Assembly (NCBI GenBank): GCA_037975125.1
Contig: CM075860.1
Coordinates: 44,523,304-44,587,303 of the forward strand
Reading direction: 5' to 3'
Length of the DNA stretch: 64,000 nucleotides
Source of the DNA: Latrodectus hesperus
Taxonomy: Eukaryota; Arthropoda; Arachnida; Araneae; Theridiidae
The notes beneath the pieces are model-generated. The model worked only from the letters and a program-made list of their open reading frames with translations. It was not told the DNA's origin and did no database searches. How positions within the stretch are numbered: the stretch's first letter is position 1; the number at the start of each line of letters is the position of its first letter. The position numbers and the translations under genes are program-made. Positions 1-16,351 of the stretch are shown here, one piece after another.

Positions 1-47
1 TAATTAGTATTGCCTTTTAAAAATGTGAACAAATCAATGATCTGCTG

Positions 48-783
48 CAGGGCTTCTTAAACTTTTGTAATTCACGACCCCATTTATGATTGCGAGTTTC
101 TTGACGACCCCATACAAATATAAAAGAAAAATAAATTAATATTAATAATATTAATAATATAATAAATTAATATTAATAATAATTATTATAAAAACTTGTG
201 AAATATTTAAAACTATTTATTAAAAACACAATAATAAAGTTAAAATCTTAAAACAAATCGTTAAATGCCTAAGCAACTTGTATTTTCTTAACACTACTAC
301 TTTCACTGATAAAAAAATAAATTCAATTAACTGGCTGGTGGTAGATCCAACAATATACGAGTATAAATGGAAAAATTTTTTTAAACTGACAAATTCGGAA
401 TAACATGCACTTTGTTCACAATCAAACAATGGCTAAATGAGAATAAAACGAAATGTTTATATAGTTTCTTCAGCAATAATACCTAGAAATTTGTTGATAA
501 TATTTCTCAGGATCATTTCGGTTTCAGGATCATTTCGGTTTGTACCTGCATTTCTATTAAGAGTATTATAATACTCTTAATAGAAATGCAGGTACAAACA
601 ATCTTTCCGAACTAGAAGATTTTATGATATATTTATCTACGATAATTGTTATTTTATCTTTATAACAATAATTTTACAAGTTAAAAAACATTTTCTGTTA
701 AATTGTATTTTTATCTCTCGCGACCCCAGAATTTTGCTACGCGACCCCAAATGGGGTCGCGACTCATAGTTTAAGAAGCCCTG
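48..783. mobile_element. hAT-like MITE with 8-bp target-site duplication
   Basis: Both ends carry the inverted repeat CAGGGCTTCTTAAACT, followed on each side by CGACCCC-rich subterminal sequence. The element is flanked by a perfect 8-bp duplication ATCTGCTG (40-47 and 784-791). A CAGGG start and an 8-bp duplication are typical of hAT transposons. The 736-bp interior is AT-rich with no recognisable transposase, so this is a non-autonomous (MITE) copy. Class II status is well supported. The hAT assignment rests on the TIR start and duplication length. Confidence 0.85.
539..598. repeat. Perfect 60-bp palindrome inside the hAT-like MITE
   Basis: The 30 bases from 539 are exactly reverse-complemented by the 30 bases ending at 598, with no spacer (centre TATTATAATA). 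Just upstream, the phrase caggatcatttcggtt is duplicated (about 508-540). A perfect spacer-free palindrome is unstable, so it is probably recent. Confidence 0.9.
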
Positions 784-791
784 ATCTGCTG

Positions 792-1557
792 TATAACTTA
801 CTATTTCCCTGGTAGAAATCGATAACACAGATTTTCTGGTAATTAACATATTCAAGTTGTTGTGTAACGAGTAAATGTAGCGAAATAAATAAAGGATAAT
901 TCTCCAGAAAAATTTCTTGTGCCATACAAATGTCATCAAAATCACATTATCACATTATTCTCTTATAATTTACCTTTCTTACCTGCCTAATCTTCGTATT
1001 AATTACGTAAACAATGTAACTTATGGAAATCTGAGTGCCAGCTAACAAATAGCTTTCTCTCACTCATCATTCATTGCTTGGAATACTTCAAGTGAAAAGT
1101 TCAATAATGGTGATAAAGGAAAACAATTAAATGTGCTTAAAGAAGAATCACATTGACCTGTTGGATGCAGTACGAGTCTGCATTTACTCAGTTAAAATAG
1201 CATCCGATGTGAAGTAGGTTGCCATAGGTCCTATTTTCCTGTCTTCAGTTAACATTTCATTATTTAGGAGGTCAGTGAAGCTCTTCGTTTTACCATTTCT
1301 TGCTTTACTGTAGAAATTTCTATTCAAAATTGCAAAGTATTCATTTAAAGGTTTCCTATTTAAGTTCTTGTAAATGGAATTATTTCGTATAAATCAACTT
1401 GAGTTTTTTTTTTAAATATGCTGATATTTATTTTGACAGGCACAATGTCTTTTCAATTCAGAATTGCTAATGTTAACCCAAGCAGGTGAAGCATATGTAA
1501 GAATAGATCTTACATTGGAATTGTAAATAAACAATGTACAATTTTCTCCTACTATTT
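792..1557. other. Unassigned AT-rich intergenic sequence
   Basis: I see no coding signal, TIR pair, tRNA-like motif or tandem structure. The short open frames here look random. Confidence 0.6.
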
Positions 1558-1569
1558 AATAGGAGCTGA

Positions 1570-1884
1570 GCCGACCAACTTGTCTAGTGGTCAGCGAGCT
1601 TGATTACGGACTCAGGACCAGGAGGTCCTGGATTTGAATCCCGGTTCGGGCATGAATGTACTTTCTCTCTCTATCTATCCTGTCTTTGTCCTTTCCTTGT
1701 AAGAATGAGGCGTGAATGGTTGCCTACCCTATAAACGGGTACCTATGGCATGTGTGTAGAGCAAGGTCGTATTTCACCTACATGGTGCTCTGATTAAAAC
1801 GAAAAGACGCTCCCAATCGACTTAATTCGCATAGCATAGCGAGCTTGGTTTGACCAAGTGTCATTAGTAAACAACAACAACAAC
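1570..1884 (+). mobile_element. tRNA-derived SINE, family A, with TSD
   Basis: The tRNA-like head has an A-box-like segment (ctagtggtcagcg) and a B-box-like segment (tttgaatcccgg). A CT-rich body, the phrase ctataaacgggtacctatgg and a (CAA)n tail follow. A perfect 12-bp target duplication AATAGGAGCTGA lies at 1558-1569 and 1885-1896, fixing both ends. Copies with the same head are at 33698 and 39277. The tail is shared with family E. Confidence 0.92.
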
Positions 1885-1896
1885 AATAGGAGCTGA

Positions 1897-2085
1897 TCAA
1901 TGGCGGAGTGATTAGCGTCCCTAGCTTCGAAGCAGTCTTGAGTTCGAATCCTGGTTCGGCATGGATGTCCCTTTCTCTCTTTATGTGTGTTTCTCTTTAT
2001 CCCTTCACTTTCGGGATGAAGTGGCACACCCAATGGCTGCTTCAATATGCAAAATGCCATCACATTCACCCCAAGCAGCACTAAA
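1897..2085 (+). mobile_element. tRNA-derived SINE, family C
   Basis: The tRNA-like head contains gagtgattagcgtccc (A box region) and gagttcgaatcctgg (B box). The body has CT-rich sequence and cttcactttcgggatgaag. A second copy lies on the minus strand at 37448-37670. The family A SINE sits directly against its 5' edge. The 3' end is approximate. Confidence 0.8.
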
Positions 2086-4619
2086 TATGCATATCTAAGT
2101 GCATTAGAAAACCATTTAATGGATTAATTAATAGATGAAGACTGAAGTAAAGTATTTAAGTATTTACCACATACATTACCTGAAAAAAAGAACTTTTCAT
2201 GGATATTATGATGTATTCACAAATGAGGAAGGAAGAAAGACATAAATCATGGTGGCATTATTGCATTTTTTGCAAGTATTTTGAAAGAAGAAACGCATCA
2301 TCCACTTTGTGTTGTTCAAAGGTAACAGTCAATGATCAATGATAATAATCAATATCTCCAATTTCAGTGGTTTGCACTACAGGAAATCATATCTACTTCA
2401 ACAAATTAAACCTATCTATAGAGTAAAATTGTTTCAGAAACATGTCTCAAAAAATATCTTACATAATGAAATAAATGTCATAATTTTATTGTTTAATTTT
2501 AATAATTGCTTTTTAATTTCCAAACTTTTTCAAAAAATTTTCATCACTTTTTCAGTGTTCCAAATATTTTTTTCGTATTAAAAACAATATTTTCCTTTCG
2601 GTATAAAAATCATGGTTGTTTGGTACATCGTATTTTACACGGACTTTATTCTGAGTGATCGGAGAAATGTGAATCTTTACAAGCAAAATAGTTGATCCAC
2701 AAGATCAGATATCATGGTAACATAAGGATAAAAACTGTTCCTATCCTTTTATCCTAGATATCTCTTACTGTATGCAAAGCTTTGTATAGAAATATGTTCG
2801 GGAGAGATGATGTGTAGAGAAATATATTCACGTGCGCATAATAGAATCTTACAAAACACGGATACGTTACGATCTGAAGGTCTTCCTTTTGTATAAGATG
2901 TTATAAATATATTCATATCGCAAGCAACTCTATATTTTTGTCTAAAACGTGGTTTTTCGGTTTTTTCCTTAGCAATCTATGAAATATATATATGTAAAAA
3001 TACAGGCCTAGTTTTTTTGTTATAAAAGTAATACAAATATTATATTTAAAGCATTATTTGTGAAAATATATCTACATTATTAAGAATTACTTTGATTCTA
3101 TTTTACAATGGAAACTTTTTAAGCAAATGAAATTTGAAATACAATTTAGAATTTTCTTTGAATCAAAAGTTAATTGAAATTATCACGAAGTTCTGATTCC
3201 TGTATATGTGTATATAAACCCTACCATTCAGCTGAAAAATTTTAGTACTCTAGCCTTCAAATGAACATTTCGTGAGTTCGATTCTCAGTGAAGCTGAGGT
3301 TTTTGCTTTTTTATTAGCTGAAATTCAGAAGGAGAAATTGAACTATATATCAAATATACCTATAGAAGGAATCAACTATAAATGATATTTGAGTTATATA
3401 CCATTCTCTCTCAGACATTGAAATTTTAATTTTATTAATCAAAAATATTTAAGTTTAATAATCATTGTATCAAAGTGAAAAATAAATCTAAGCGTGGGGA
3501 GAATCAAAAATGGAAGAGACAAGTGGGAGAAAGGCAAGGGAACAACTAGATGAGAATGTCACGTAAACAAAAATCTTTTTACTTTAACATTTGCATATTA
3601 ATAATAAGAAAGTAATTTGCATATTAATAATAGTTTAGTTCCTTTTAAAAATTATGTTTTTTTAATCATGTTTATTGATCACTGTGTTTTTTTTAAAGTT
3701 TTACACTACTCAAGATTTGTAATGACATATCATTATTTTGTACCACAAATTTATGCATTCGTAAATGACAAAAGTATTTTAAATTTTATAAAACTTCTGA
3801 AATATATCACTTTTGTCTGTTCCATTTTTATAAATTTGAGCAATTTTCCATTGCAGTTGAAAAGCATTTACCAGATTATTTGCATTAACTTTTATATAAA
3901 TTGATTTATGGATCAATAATTCAGGGAAAATCCAAAAAGGCAAACTCATGGGTTATAATTTATTTAACTTAGTTAAAGCAGCAAAATTTACGATCTTCCT
4001 CAGGAGTTGTATTTATTTATTTATTTATTTATTTATTTTTTTGCAAGTTGTTTGAGTCAAGTTAATGTATAAAAATTATAATATTGATTGAGCAAATAAA
4101 CTTAATTTATTAAAAATAAAATATATAATATCTATTTATATATCAAGCCTATCTCTGACTGATAAATTCACCATTAAAACCTCTTCAGAAGTGATCACTT
4201 TTTATTTAGAAATTCAAAGTAAAAAAATGATTGCAGAAATTTTATGTACTATAATACATGATATTAATATTCTTATAAGAGATTAACAATATACTAATAT
4301 TTTATAAATGTGGAGATTTTAATCTCATTTTGACTAAAATAATATAAAAAATTGCTCTCAAGAAAATAATTTCATGAAATTGAAATATCATTAGTAAAAA
4401 TTTGTTAGAATTAATTTAAGCACAAATAAAAAATTTTCTTTAGAGGGCCTTAAAATTCGCATCTCTTGTAATCAATAGGGAATGTCTATAACTAAATATT
4501 TTACTTTAAATAAAATGAATGAAAGTGTGCAAAGTATTTTATGTCCCATTTCTTAGCAAATAATTTTTACAGTTACCGTTATTATTATAAGTAAGTGCAA
4601 GCTTTGTCATATTTTACAC
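2086..4619. other. Unassigned AT-rich intergenic sequence
   Basis: No gene is supported. An isolated tRNA-like B-box phrase (gagttcgattctca, about 3276) may be a decayed SINE head. A short (ATTT)n run lies at about 4010-4037. Open frames of 80-95 codons are composed of AT-rich codons and look like chance. Confidence 0.55.
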
Positions 4620-4800
4620 ATTGCGATTTCTGAGTTCGGTGACGAAACCCTTGATTTTACGAAATATTTGGTGGTGCGAAACATAAATTCATGGTGATAA
4701 AATTTAGTTTCTGGTATTCCTATTTTTGTATAGTTTTTGTGTAGCGGCCATCTTGTTAGTCACATCTTTGCATTAAAAAAATCGCCCAAGAATTAAAGGC
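4620..4800 (+). repeat. Dispersed repeat R, copy 1
   Basis: It shares the phrase tgtgtagcggccatcttgtt and surrounding sequence with 9690-9870, and more distantly with 39885-40080. The three copies show the same order: a variable AT-rich start, ctat(c/t)ttagt-like sequence, the cggccatcttg block, then a run of A followed by atcgcc. No TIRs or coding potential were seen, so the class is unknown. The tandem array at 4770 grows out of its 3' end. Confidence 0.65.
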
Positions 4801-6015
4801 ACCCGATTGTAAACTCTCTTTCTTACCCATTTTCTATTATAAAGTATAGCAATATAAGAATGGAATTTGAGTATCATAAATTTTGTGTGATAAAGACATA
4901 TTGGCATTAAAAAAAGTCGCCAAATAATTAAAATTAAAGACACACGATTGTAAACTCTCTCTCTTACACATTTTCTATTATAAAGTATAGCAATATAAGA
5001 ATGGATTTTGAGTATCATAAATTTTGTGTGATAAAGACATATTGGCATTAAAAAAAGTCGCCAAATAATTAAAATTAAAGACACACGATTGTAAACTCTC
5101 TTTCTTACCCATTTTCTATTATAAAGTATAGCAATATAAGAATGGAATTTGAGTATCATAAATTTTGTGTGATAAATACATATTGGCATTAAAAAAGTCG
5201 CCAAATAATTAAAATTAAAGACACACGATTGTAAACTCTCTTTCTTACCCATTTTCTATTATAAAGTATAGCAATATAAGAATGGAATTTGAGTATCATA
5301 AATTTTGTGTGATAAATACATATTGGCATTAAAAAAAGTCGCCAAATAATTAAAATTAAAGACACACGATTGTAAACTCTCTTTCTTACCCATTTTCTAT
5401 TATAAAGTATAGCAATATAAGAATGGAATTTGAGTATCATAAATTTTGTGTGATAAATACATATTGGCATTAAAAAAAGTCGCCAAATAATTAAAATTAA
5501 AGACACACGATTGTAAACCCTCTCTCTTACACATTTTCTATTATAAAGTATAGCAATATAAGAATGGAATTTGAGTATCATAAATTTTGTGTGATAAATA
5601 CATATTGGCATTAAAAAAGTCGCCAAATAATTAAAATTAAAGACACACGATTGTAAACCCTCTCTCTACACATTTTCTATTATAAAGTATAGCAATATAA
5701 GAATGGAATTTGAGTATCATAAATTTTGTGTGATAAATACATATTGGCATTAAAAAAAGTCGCCAAATAATTAAAATTAAAGACACACGATTGTAAACCC
5801 TCTCTCTTACACATTTTCTATTATAAAGTATAGCAATATAAGAATGGAATTTGAGTATCATAAATTTTGTGTGATAAATACATATTGGCATTAAAAAAAG
5901 TCTCCAAAGAATTAAAATTAAAGACACACGATTGTAAACTCTCTGTCTTACACATTTTCGATTATAAAGTATAGCAATATGAGAAAGGAATTTGAGTATC
6001 GTAAATTTCGTGAGA
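4770..6015. repeat. 141-bp tandem (satellite-like) array, nine copies
   Basis: The phrase gtatcataaattttgtgtg recurs at 4871, 5012, 5153, 5293, 5434, 5575, 5714, 5855 and, diverged, 5996. Spacings are 141, 141, 140, 141, 141, 139, 141 and 141. Middle units are nearly identical; the last is the most divergent, as expected for an array homogenised in the middle. Each unit contains a run of A followed by gtcgccaaataattaaaatt, which resembles the 3' part of repeat R. Since 141 is a multiple of three, minus-strand frames stay open through several units, but this is not evidence of a protein. Confidence 0.95.
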
Positions 6016-7406
6016 TAAATAATTTGCATCCTAAGGTTTACCATTTTGAAGAACGCTAGATTATTAACTCCTTTATTTATCATACTGTTCTTGTTCATCA
6101 CAATAACAGAAAAAAATGGTATAACGATAGAAAAGGAGTCGTTGAAAAATATATTTACATTTGATTGTTAGAGTCTCATTAAATCAAAATCTAGAGGACT
6201 ATGAGTCAAAACCTTCATTCAAAGAAAAATAATTCTTAATTAGAATAAAAATTCTAGTGATTTCGAGTTTAAATTTTTCACTTGCTGATTAAGTTAATTA
6301 TACTTGTGTGCGTAAGTATAAGTAACTTACCTTATCAAGCAAAGAAACTGGACAGTTATAGGAGAGGGAAAATGTCAAAATTGATTAAATTACTTAAATA
6401 TATCAATTTTCATGTCAATTTCCTTTCCTAAAAATCAGTTAAATGTGTTAACTTTATTTGAAAAATCATAGATTCACTTTTAATATCAAGCAGCGTAACA
6501 GAAATCAGCTGTCAACGAGACTTAAGAAAACTATTTTGTGAAATTATTGTGTGCATCTACACTGAATAAAATAAAGTTCCGAGTTTTTTTTTTATCTCAA
6601 ACGTTGCTGTAACACTTTTAGTAAAGAGTTACGTTATATACGTGAGAGAATACCTGCTGCAATGTATTTCTCACTAGCGGACCCCTTTGTCCAAAATATA
6701 TAGGAAGAGCAGCAAACTGACCGCCAAAGAAATAAAAAGGGAAATTCTTAAAACGTTCCTCCCTTTTCTGAGCAGAGAACTGTTTTCTTGGAACCAAAAT
6801 GGGAGGCAACCGTGGGAATCCATAAATAATTACCTCCGAATTCTAGGAAAATTCATAAATTTATTTCCTTTTTTCTTGTTACCCCATACTTTCGCATGCA
6901 TATATTATTTCTTTCCAAATAGCGCAAGTTTTTTCACTCAAATTTTTCTTTTTAAGCAAATAATATTGTTTTATTAAAAACAGTAGAATTCGTAGGAAAT
7001 TTTTAATTTTTCAAAATATTGACTTTAGACACTAAAAAAAATCGTTGAGTTGTTTTATTTTTTTTGTCTACTCCGTATTTTTTATATTTACTAATTCAAA
7101 ACCTACTTTCACAGCCAGTGTGAATATTTATTTATGTACATGTATTGTTTTAAAAATTTAGATCGAATTTCTTTTTACTTAAATTATCTATTTATACTTA
7201 TTTTAAATTAAGTTTAAAATTTAACATTTTCGGAAATAATTTTTATTTGACTTCGAATTAGCTTGCCTTTATATTAGCATTTTGAAAAATTATTTCTTAA
7301 AAATTAAAATTATTCTGTTGAAAAATTATTTCTTCTAATTTTAAGAGATCAAATGTGTTAACTTGATCTTTTTTCATGTATGAGTGAGTACTCATAAAAT
7401 GTTTCT

Positions 7407-7408
<2 letters not shown>
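6016..7408. other. Unassigned AT-rich intergenic sequence
   Basis: A slightly GC-richer patch at about 6640-6830 was not recognised. Nothing else is supported. Confidence 0.5.

Positions 7409-7441
<33 letters not shown>
7409..7441. repeat. (TA)n microsatellite
   Basis: A pure alternating TA run directly beside the minus-strand SINE that follows. Confidence 0.95.
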
Positions 7442-7442
<1 letters not shown>

Positions 7443-7454
7443 ATAACGGTGAGT

Positions 7455-7703
7455 ACTTGGGTCTAACACTTCGCCCCAACAACGCCGGAAACTGCTACTC
7501 ATTTGTCGTTACTAGTTAGTGCCTGTGAACCAAGTTACTGAGGCACTGGAAGCATTACCCATCATACCACCACGAACCCATTTATAGGGGGGCAGAAGAA
7601 AGGACAGAGAAACAGAGAGAGAAAAAGTAGCTTTCCTCCTAGAACCAGGATTTGAACCTGGGACCCACAACTCATGAGTCAAGAATGATATCCCCACAGC
7701 CAC
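7455..7703 (-). mobile_element. tRNA-derived SINE, family B (minus)
   Basis: Read on the minus strand it has a tRNA-like head with B box caggttcaaatcctgg, a CT-rich body, ctataaatggg-type sequence and cttggttcacaggcac. It matches the copies at 10747, 25089 and 47685. It is diverged and lacks a clear target duplication, probably because microsatellites on both sides have expanded. Confidence 0.8.
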
Positions 7704-7704
7704 T

Positions 7705-7710
7705 TATCTA

Positions 7711-7771
<61 letters not shown>

Positions 7772-7792
7772 CTCTCTATATATATATATATA
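7705..7792. repeat. (TATC)n followed by (TA)n microsatellite
   Basis: About 17 TATC units pass through a short TC run into (TA)n, which ends at the TA flanking the next transposon. Confidence 0.95.
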
Positions 7793-8381
7793 CAGGGTGG
7801 CGCGCGGCAGATGGATGGATTTGAAAAGGCCATTGCTCGCTTCTTAACCGTTGGCACTGCTCGAAGGAGTCGTGGTTCGAAAGAGCGAGATCGGAAATTT
7901 GTCTCCATATCAAGGTCAGTTCACAAGATGGAATGGTCAGTAGTGCAGCGTGTTTTGCGTGGAAGCATATTTTTTAAACGGCCGTTCGATTGTCCGTGCG
8001 CAGCGCGCTTTCCGTTCGGAATTCCACATCGCCCCTTGCGGTTTCCAGATTTTGTCCCCTGTGACTTTTTCTTGTGGGGCTACCTAAAATCCCTCGTCTA
8101 CAACGACCGTCCTAGGACCTCGGAAGACCTTATAGGCAACATTCAGGCCAGCATCCAACAGGTTCCTGTAAAAATGCTGGAAAGAGTCCATTAAAATTTC
8201 AGGGAAAGGCTTATGCAATGTGGGGAGTGTGAGGGCCGCCATTTGGGCGATATTTTATTTAAAACTATCTAAACTTTGATTTCTTTTGCCAGTGTATATG
8301 AACAAAATTAAAAACATTGTTGTTCTTTAATATTTTGTATTTTATTGACTTTTAATATCCATCCGTCTGCTGTGCGCCACC

Positions 8382-8384
<3 letters not shown>
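7793..8384 (+). mobile_element. TA-target Tc1/mariner-like element, internally deleted
   Basis: The ends form inverted repeats of about 36 bp starting CAGGGTGGCGC, with a few mismatches, flanked by TA on both sides. Inside are two transposase remnants joined together. An N-terminal piece starts with MEWSVVQRVLRG and resembles the DUF4817 helix-turn-helix of spider and insect transposases. A C-terminal piece contains FPDFVPCDFFLWGYLKSLVY, the region around the last catalytic residues. The catalytic middle is missing and the reading frame shifts between the pieces. At 592 bp it is a deletion derivative. Confidence 0.85.

Positions 8385-8448
<64 letters not shown>
8385..8448. repeat. (TA)n microsatellite between two transposons
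   Basis: A pure TA run separates the CAGGG-type element from the Tc1-like element. Confidence 0.95.
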
Positions 8449-8451
<3 letters not shown>

Positions 8452-8453
<2 letters not shown>

Positions 8454-9595
8454 TACTGGCCTTTAAAATTGCTACACCAGGAAAGCGGCACACCACATAC
8501 CTAAAATTTGCATGACATGTTGAACTTGCTGTGATATGCAGATGACCCCATGACTGTTAGCAGAATATGGAATCGATGGGTTCAGGACAATCATACGGAA
8601 CGTCATGCAGGATCTCAGCGACCCCCATCACTAACAGCAGAGAAGACAGACATCTTATCCGCATGGTCACAAGGGATCGTACAGCCATGTCACGAACCCT
8701 GAGTTGAGAAAGGGAGTCATTTGCAAGGCAACAAGTCTGTGCTCGAACAGTTCGACGACTTTTGCAGCAGCATGGATTGTCTGCACGGCGACCATGGCTT
8801 CGGCTACTATTGACGCTGCGTCACATACAGGAGCGCCTTCAATGGTGTGATCAGCGACGAACCTGGACGCGGGAATGGCATCACGTCATCTTTATAGATG
8901 AATCTCGGTTCTGTATACAGGACCATGATGGCCGCATCCGTGTTTGGAGGCATCCTGGAGAACGCGCATTTCCAGCTTGCATTGGACATCGCCATACTGG
9001 CCCATCTGCTGGAGTGATGCTATGGGGTGCCATTGGATACTCGTCTCGATCAATTCTTGTTCGCATTACCGGTACTTTGAACAGCAACCGTTATATTTCC
9101 GATGTGTTAAGGCCCGTGGCTCTGCCCTATCTTCGAGGCCTTTCTAATGCTTTGTTTCAACAGGATAATGCACGACCGCATGTTGCCCGTACTGTTCTGA
9201 ACTTCCTTGATACAGAACAGGTTCCACTGTTACCCTGGCCAGCACGTTCTCCTGATCTGTCACCCATTGAGAACGTGTGGTCAATGGTTGCCGAGCGATT
9301 GGCACGCCATCACTCACCGTCCACAACTGTCGATGAAGTGTGGCATAGTGTTGAAGCTGCATGGACTGAGATCCCCGTACATGCCATACAATCTCTGTTT
9401 GACTCCATGCCTAGGCGGATAAATGCTGTTATTGCAGCCAGAGGTGGCTGATCTGGGTACTGATTTCTCAAGATCTATACATCCTAATTTGCTGTAAATC
9501 TAATCACTTGTTCTTTCCACTATAATGTATGTGTGCAATAAATATCGTTCTGTTATTTGCATTCCTTCTTGGTGTAGCAATTTTAATGGCCAGTA

Positions 9596-9597
<2 letters not shown>
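8452..9597 (+). mobile_element. Tc1-like DNA transposon, inactive
   Basis: The terminal inverted repeats begin ACTACTGGCC and match for about 27 bp with one or two mismatches (8452 onward; 9597 backward). Both sides are (TA)n, so the exact TA target dinucleotides cannot be told apart. The 1146-bp element encodes a decayed transposase. It is shorter than intact Tc1-like elements because the region coding for the N-terminal DNA-binding domain is largely gone. Confidence 0.92.
8550..9451 (+). pseudogene. Tc1-like (DD34E) transposase pseudogene
   Basis: The second half is clear. The first catalytic Asp is in VIFIDESRF, the second in FQQDNARPH, and the Glu in SPDLSPIENVW, with the usual 34-residue spacing. 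The protein runs to the stop at 9449-9451 after MPRRINAVIAARGG. The N-terminal part starts with TVSRIWNRWVQ (end of the helix-turn-helix). It needs one frameshift near 8640 and passes an in-frame TGA at 8705-8707. About the first 50 residues of a typical Tc1 transposase are absent. From 8762 onward the frame is open for 229 codons, so the copy is fairly young but cannot make a full transposase. Confidence 0.92.

Positions 9598-9676
<79 letters not shown>
9598..9676. repeat. (TA)n microsatellite
   Basis: A pure TA run immediately 3' of the Tc1-like element. Confidence 0.95.
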
Positions 9677-9683
<7 letters not shown>

Positions 9684-9689
9684 AAATAT

Positions 9690-9870
9690 ACAATTTGGGT
9701 TTGGTGTAGAATCAGGTACAAATTGGTTTGACGATAAACTTTAATTTTTAGTAATCCTGGCAACCCTATCTTAGTATATAAAATTTTGTGTAGCGGCCAT
9801 CTTGTTAGTCACATCTTGGCGTCAAAAAAAATCGCCAAAGAATCAAAGAATCGAGCTATTGTATGCTTTT
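9690..9870 (+). repeat. Dispersed repeat R, copy 2
   Basis: It contains ggcaaccctatcttagt, then tgtgtagcggccatcttgtt and a run of A with atcgccaaagaatcaaag. This matches copy 1 in the second half and copy 3 in the first half, so it ties the two together. Confidence 0.7.
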
Positions 9871-10734
9871 ACCATGCAATTTTTGAAGCGATTTCGGTAT
9901 CCATTTGAGTAATTTAAAGTTAATGCAGGCTTACGAAGAGTGGTTTTCCACTTTAAGCTGTAAGTTAATTTTAAATTTATCATCCTGTACAAAATATCCC
10001 TGCAGAGAAACATGCTAAAGTATCCATTGACTGAAAACTCAGAGTGGTCATCAGGTGCTCTCGCATCAACTAGAAACCGATATAAAGAGGGCAATAAAAG
10101 GTCTTAATGGTTATCTGCGGACAACAAAGTTCCGCAATCACGACGAATCCATAAAAAATGAGAGAAACCAAATTTCAGGAAGTAAAGTGACCATCCCTTC
10201 TGCTTGTAAATAATAAATATTTGACGGGAGGGGGAAGGAAAGGACACCTGTACAAAGAACCAGGTGTTCCGGAAAAAGCCCTTATTACTATTTGGGAGAG
10301 CAAGAAGCTGATGCAGATGAATCTCCCATACAAAAAGAAAATGAGATTTTTTAAAATCGCTCTGGCAATCCTTCTCCAAACTTTGTCTCGTGCCACATCT
10401 GCAAAGGAAATGCAGGTGTTGCCTTTTCTTGTTTTCTTGCGATTTCCTTAAGATGTTTGAAATATGTTTCTGGTTTTCACTGATTTAGCATTAGGATCGT
10501 TCCGTAAATAAAGAAAAAAAATAATGTTCACTTCCAAAAAATAAATAAATAAATACCGCACTTTGCACTTTAGTTTTTAATATTTTATTTTAAGATGAAC
10601 ATTAATGTCGGAATATTCATGCATACTAAGCGAAGGATTTTGTTTTTAAGAGAACATGATATAAATTATATAATATAATTACAAATACTTGTGTAAGCAT
10701 ATTATATATAAAAATGCTGATAAGAATAGCTGCT
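9871..10734. other. Unassigned intergenic sequence
   Basis: The stretch at about 9870-10460 is less AT-rich and non-repetitive within the window. Frames of 70-90 codons on both strands overlap and show no recognisable domain. I see no splice-bounded exon. Confidence 0.45.
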
Positions 10735-10746
10735 AAATTTAAATGT

Positions 10747-11050
10747 TTTTTTATCCAATGGCGGGCACACAAGGGTGACTGAACCCTATGCCACAACAAA
10801 ACCAGAAATTGCTACTCCTTTATCGTTACCCAGCGAGCACCTGTGAATCAAGTCACGGAGGCGAGTAGCGTTACCCGCGCCATACCACCACAAACCCGTT
10901 TATAGGGTGGGCCACATTCGTATATCATCACGGAAGAAAGGATAGAGAGAACAGAGAAAGAAAGTAACATCCATGCTCGAACCGGGATTCGAACCCGGGA
11001 ACAATAAGCTCAGGAGTCAGGTACGCTAACCACTCATCCAATTGGTCGGC
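10747..11050 (-). mobile_element. tRNA-derived SINE, family B (minus), with TSD
   Basis: On the minus strand it has a head with cgggttcgaatcccgg, a CT-rich body, ctataaacgggtttgtgg, and gtgcccgccattgg at the end. A 12-bp duplication AAATTTAAATGT lies at 10735-10746 and 11052-11063. Confidence 0.9.
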
Positions 11051-11063
11051 AAAATTTAAATGT

Positions 11064-14799
<3,736 letters not shown>

Positions 14800-15065
14800 C
14801 TTATTAGAGTCAAGGATTCGGCTTGTTGCCCCCAGTTCATGGGTTTGAATCCAATCTTGGGTTGTTTGTAGTGGTTTGCCATCTGCTTTAAACTGTAGGT
14901 CTCCGTATTATTAAGAATCGTGTGCAAAAAGTGACCGTTGAGAGACAAGCAATAGAATCGACTTGTTGCTCTCTATGCCACCAGGGGGACGTGGATGAAG
15001 ACCACCTCATTGCCTCATTGCTTTAAAGTGTCTTGAAGACAACGCCTCGAACTCTAATTTTTGTC
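14800..15065 (+). mobile_element. tRNA-derived SINE, family F
   Basis: The tRNA-like head carries a B box catgggtttgaatcc. It is followed by tttaaactgtaggtc, also found in the minus-strand copy at 26990-27145. A GC-richer body (accagggggacgtgg) follows. No duplication was identified, so the ends are approximate. Confidence 0.6.
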
Positions 15066-16343
<1,278 letters not shown>

Positions 16344-16351
16344 AAAATTTA

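Noticed and set aside
4770..6015. Array mistaken for a CRISPR-like repeat-spacer structure
   Set aside because: Whole 141-bp units are repeated with no unique spacers, and the genome is eukaryotic.
4773..6101. Minus-strand frames of 145-159 codons with a repeated 47-residue unit
   Set aside because: The 141-bp tandem unit is a multiple of three, so frames stay open by arithmetic. Units with small indels (139 or 140 bp) break the frame, arguing against selection for a protein.
1570..11050. tRNA genes suggested by A- and B-box motifs
   Set aside because: The tRNA-like heads do not fold into full cloverleaves and are joined to SINE bodies with tails and target duplications.
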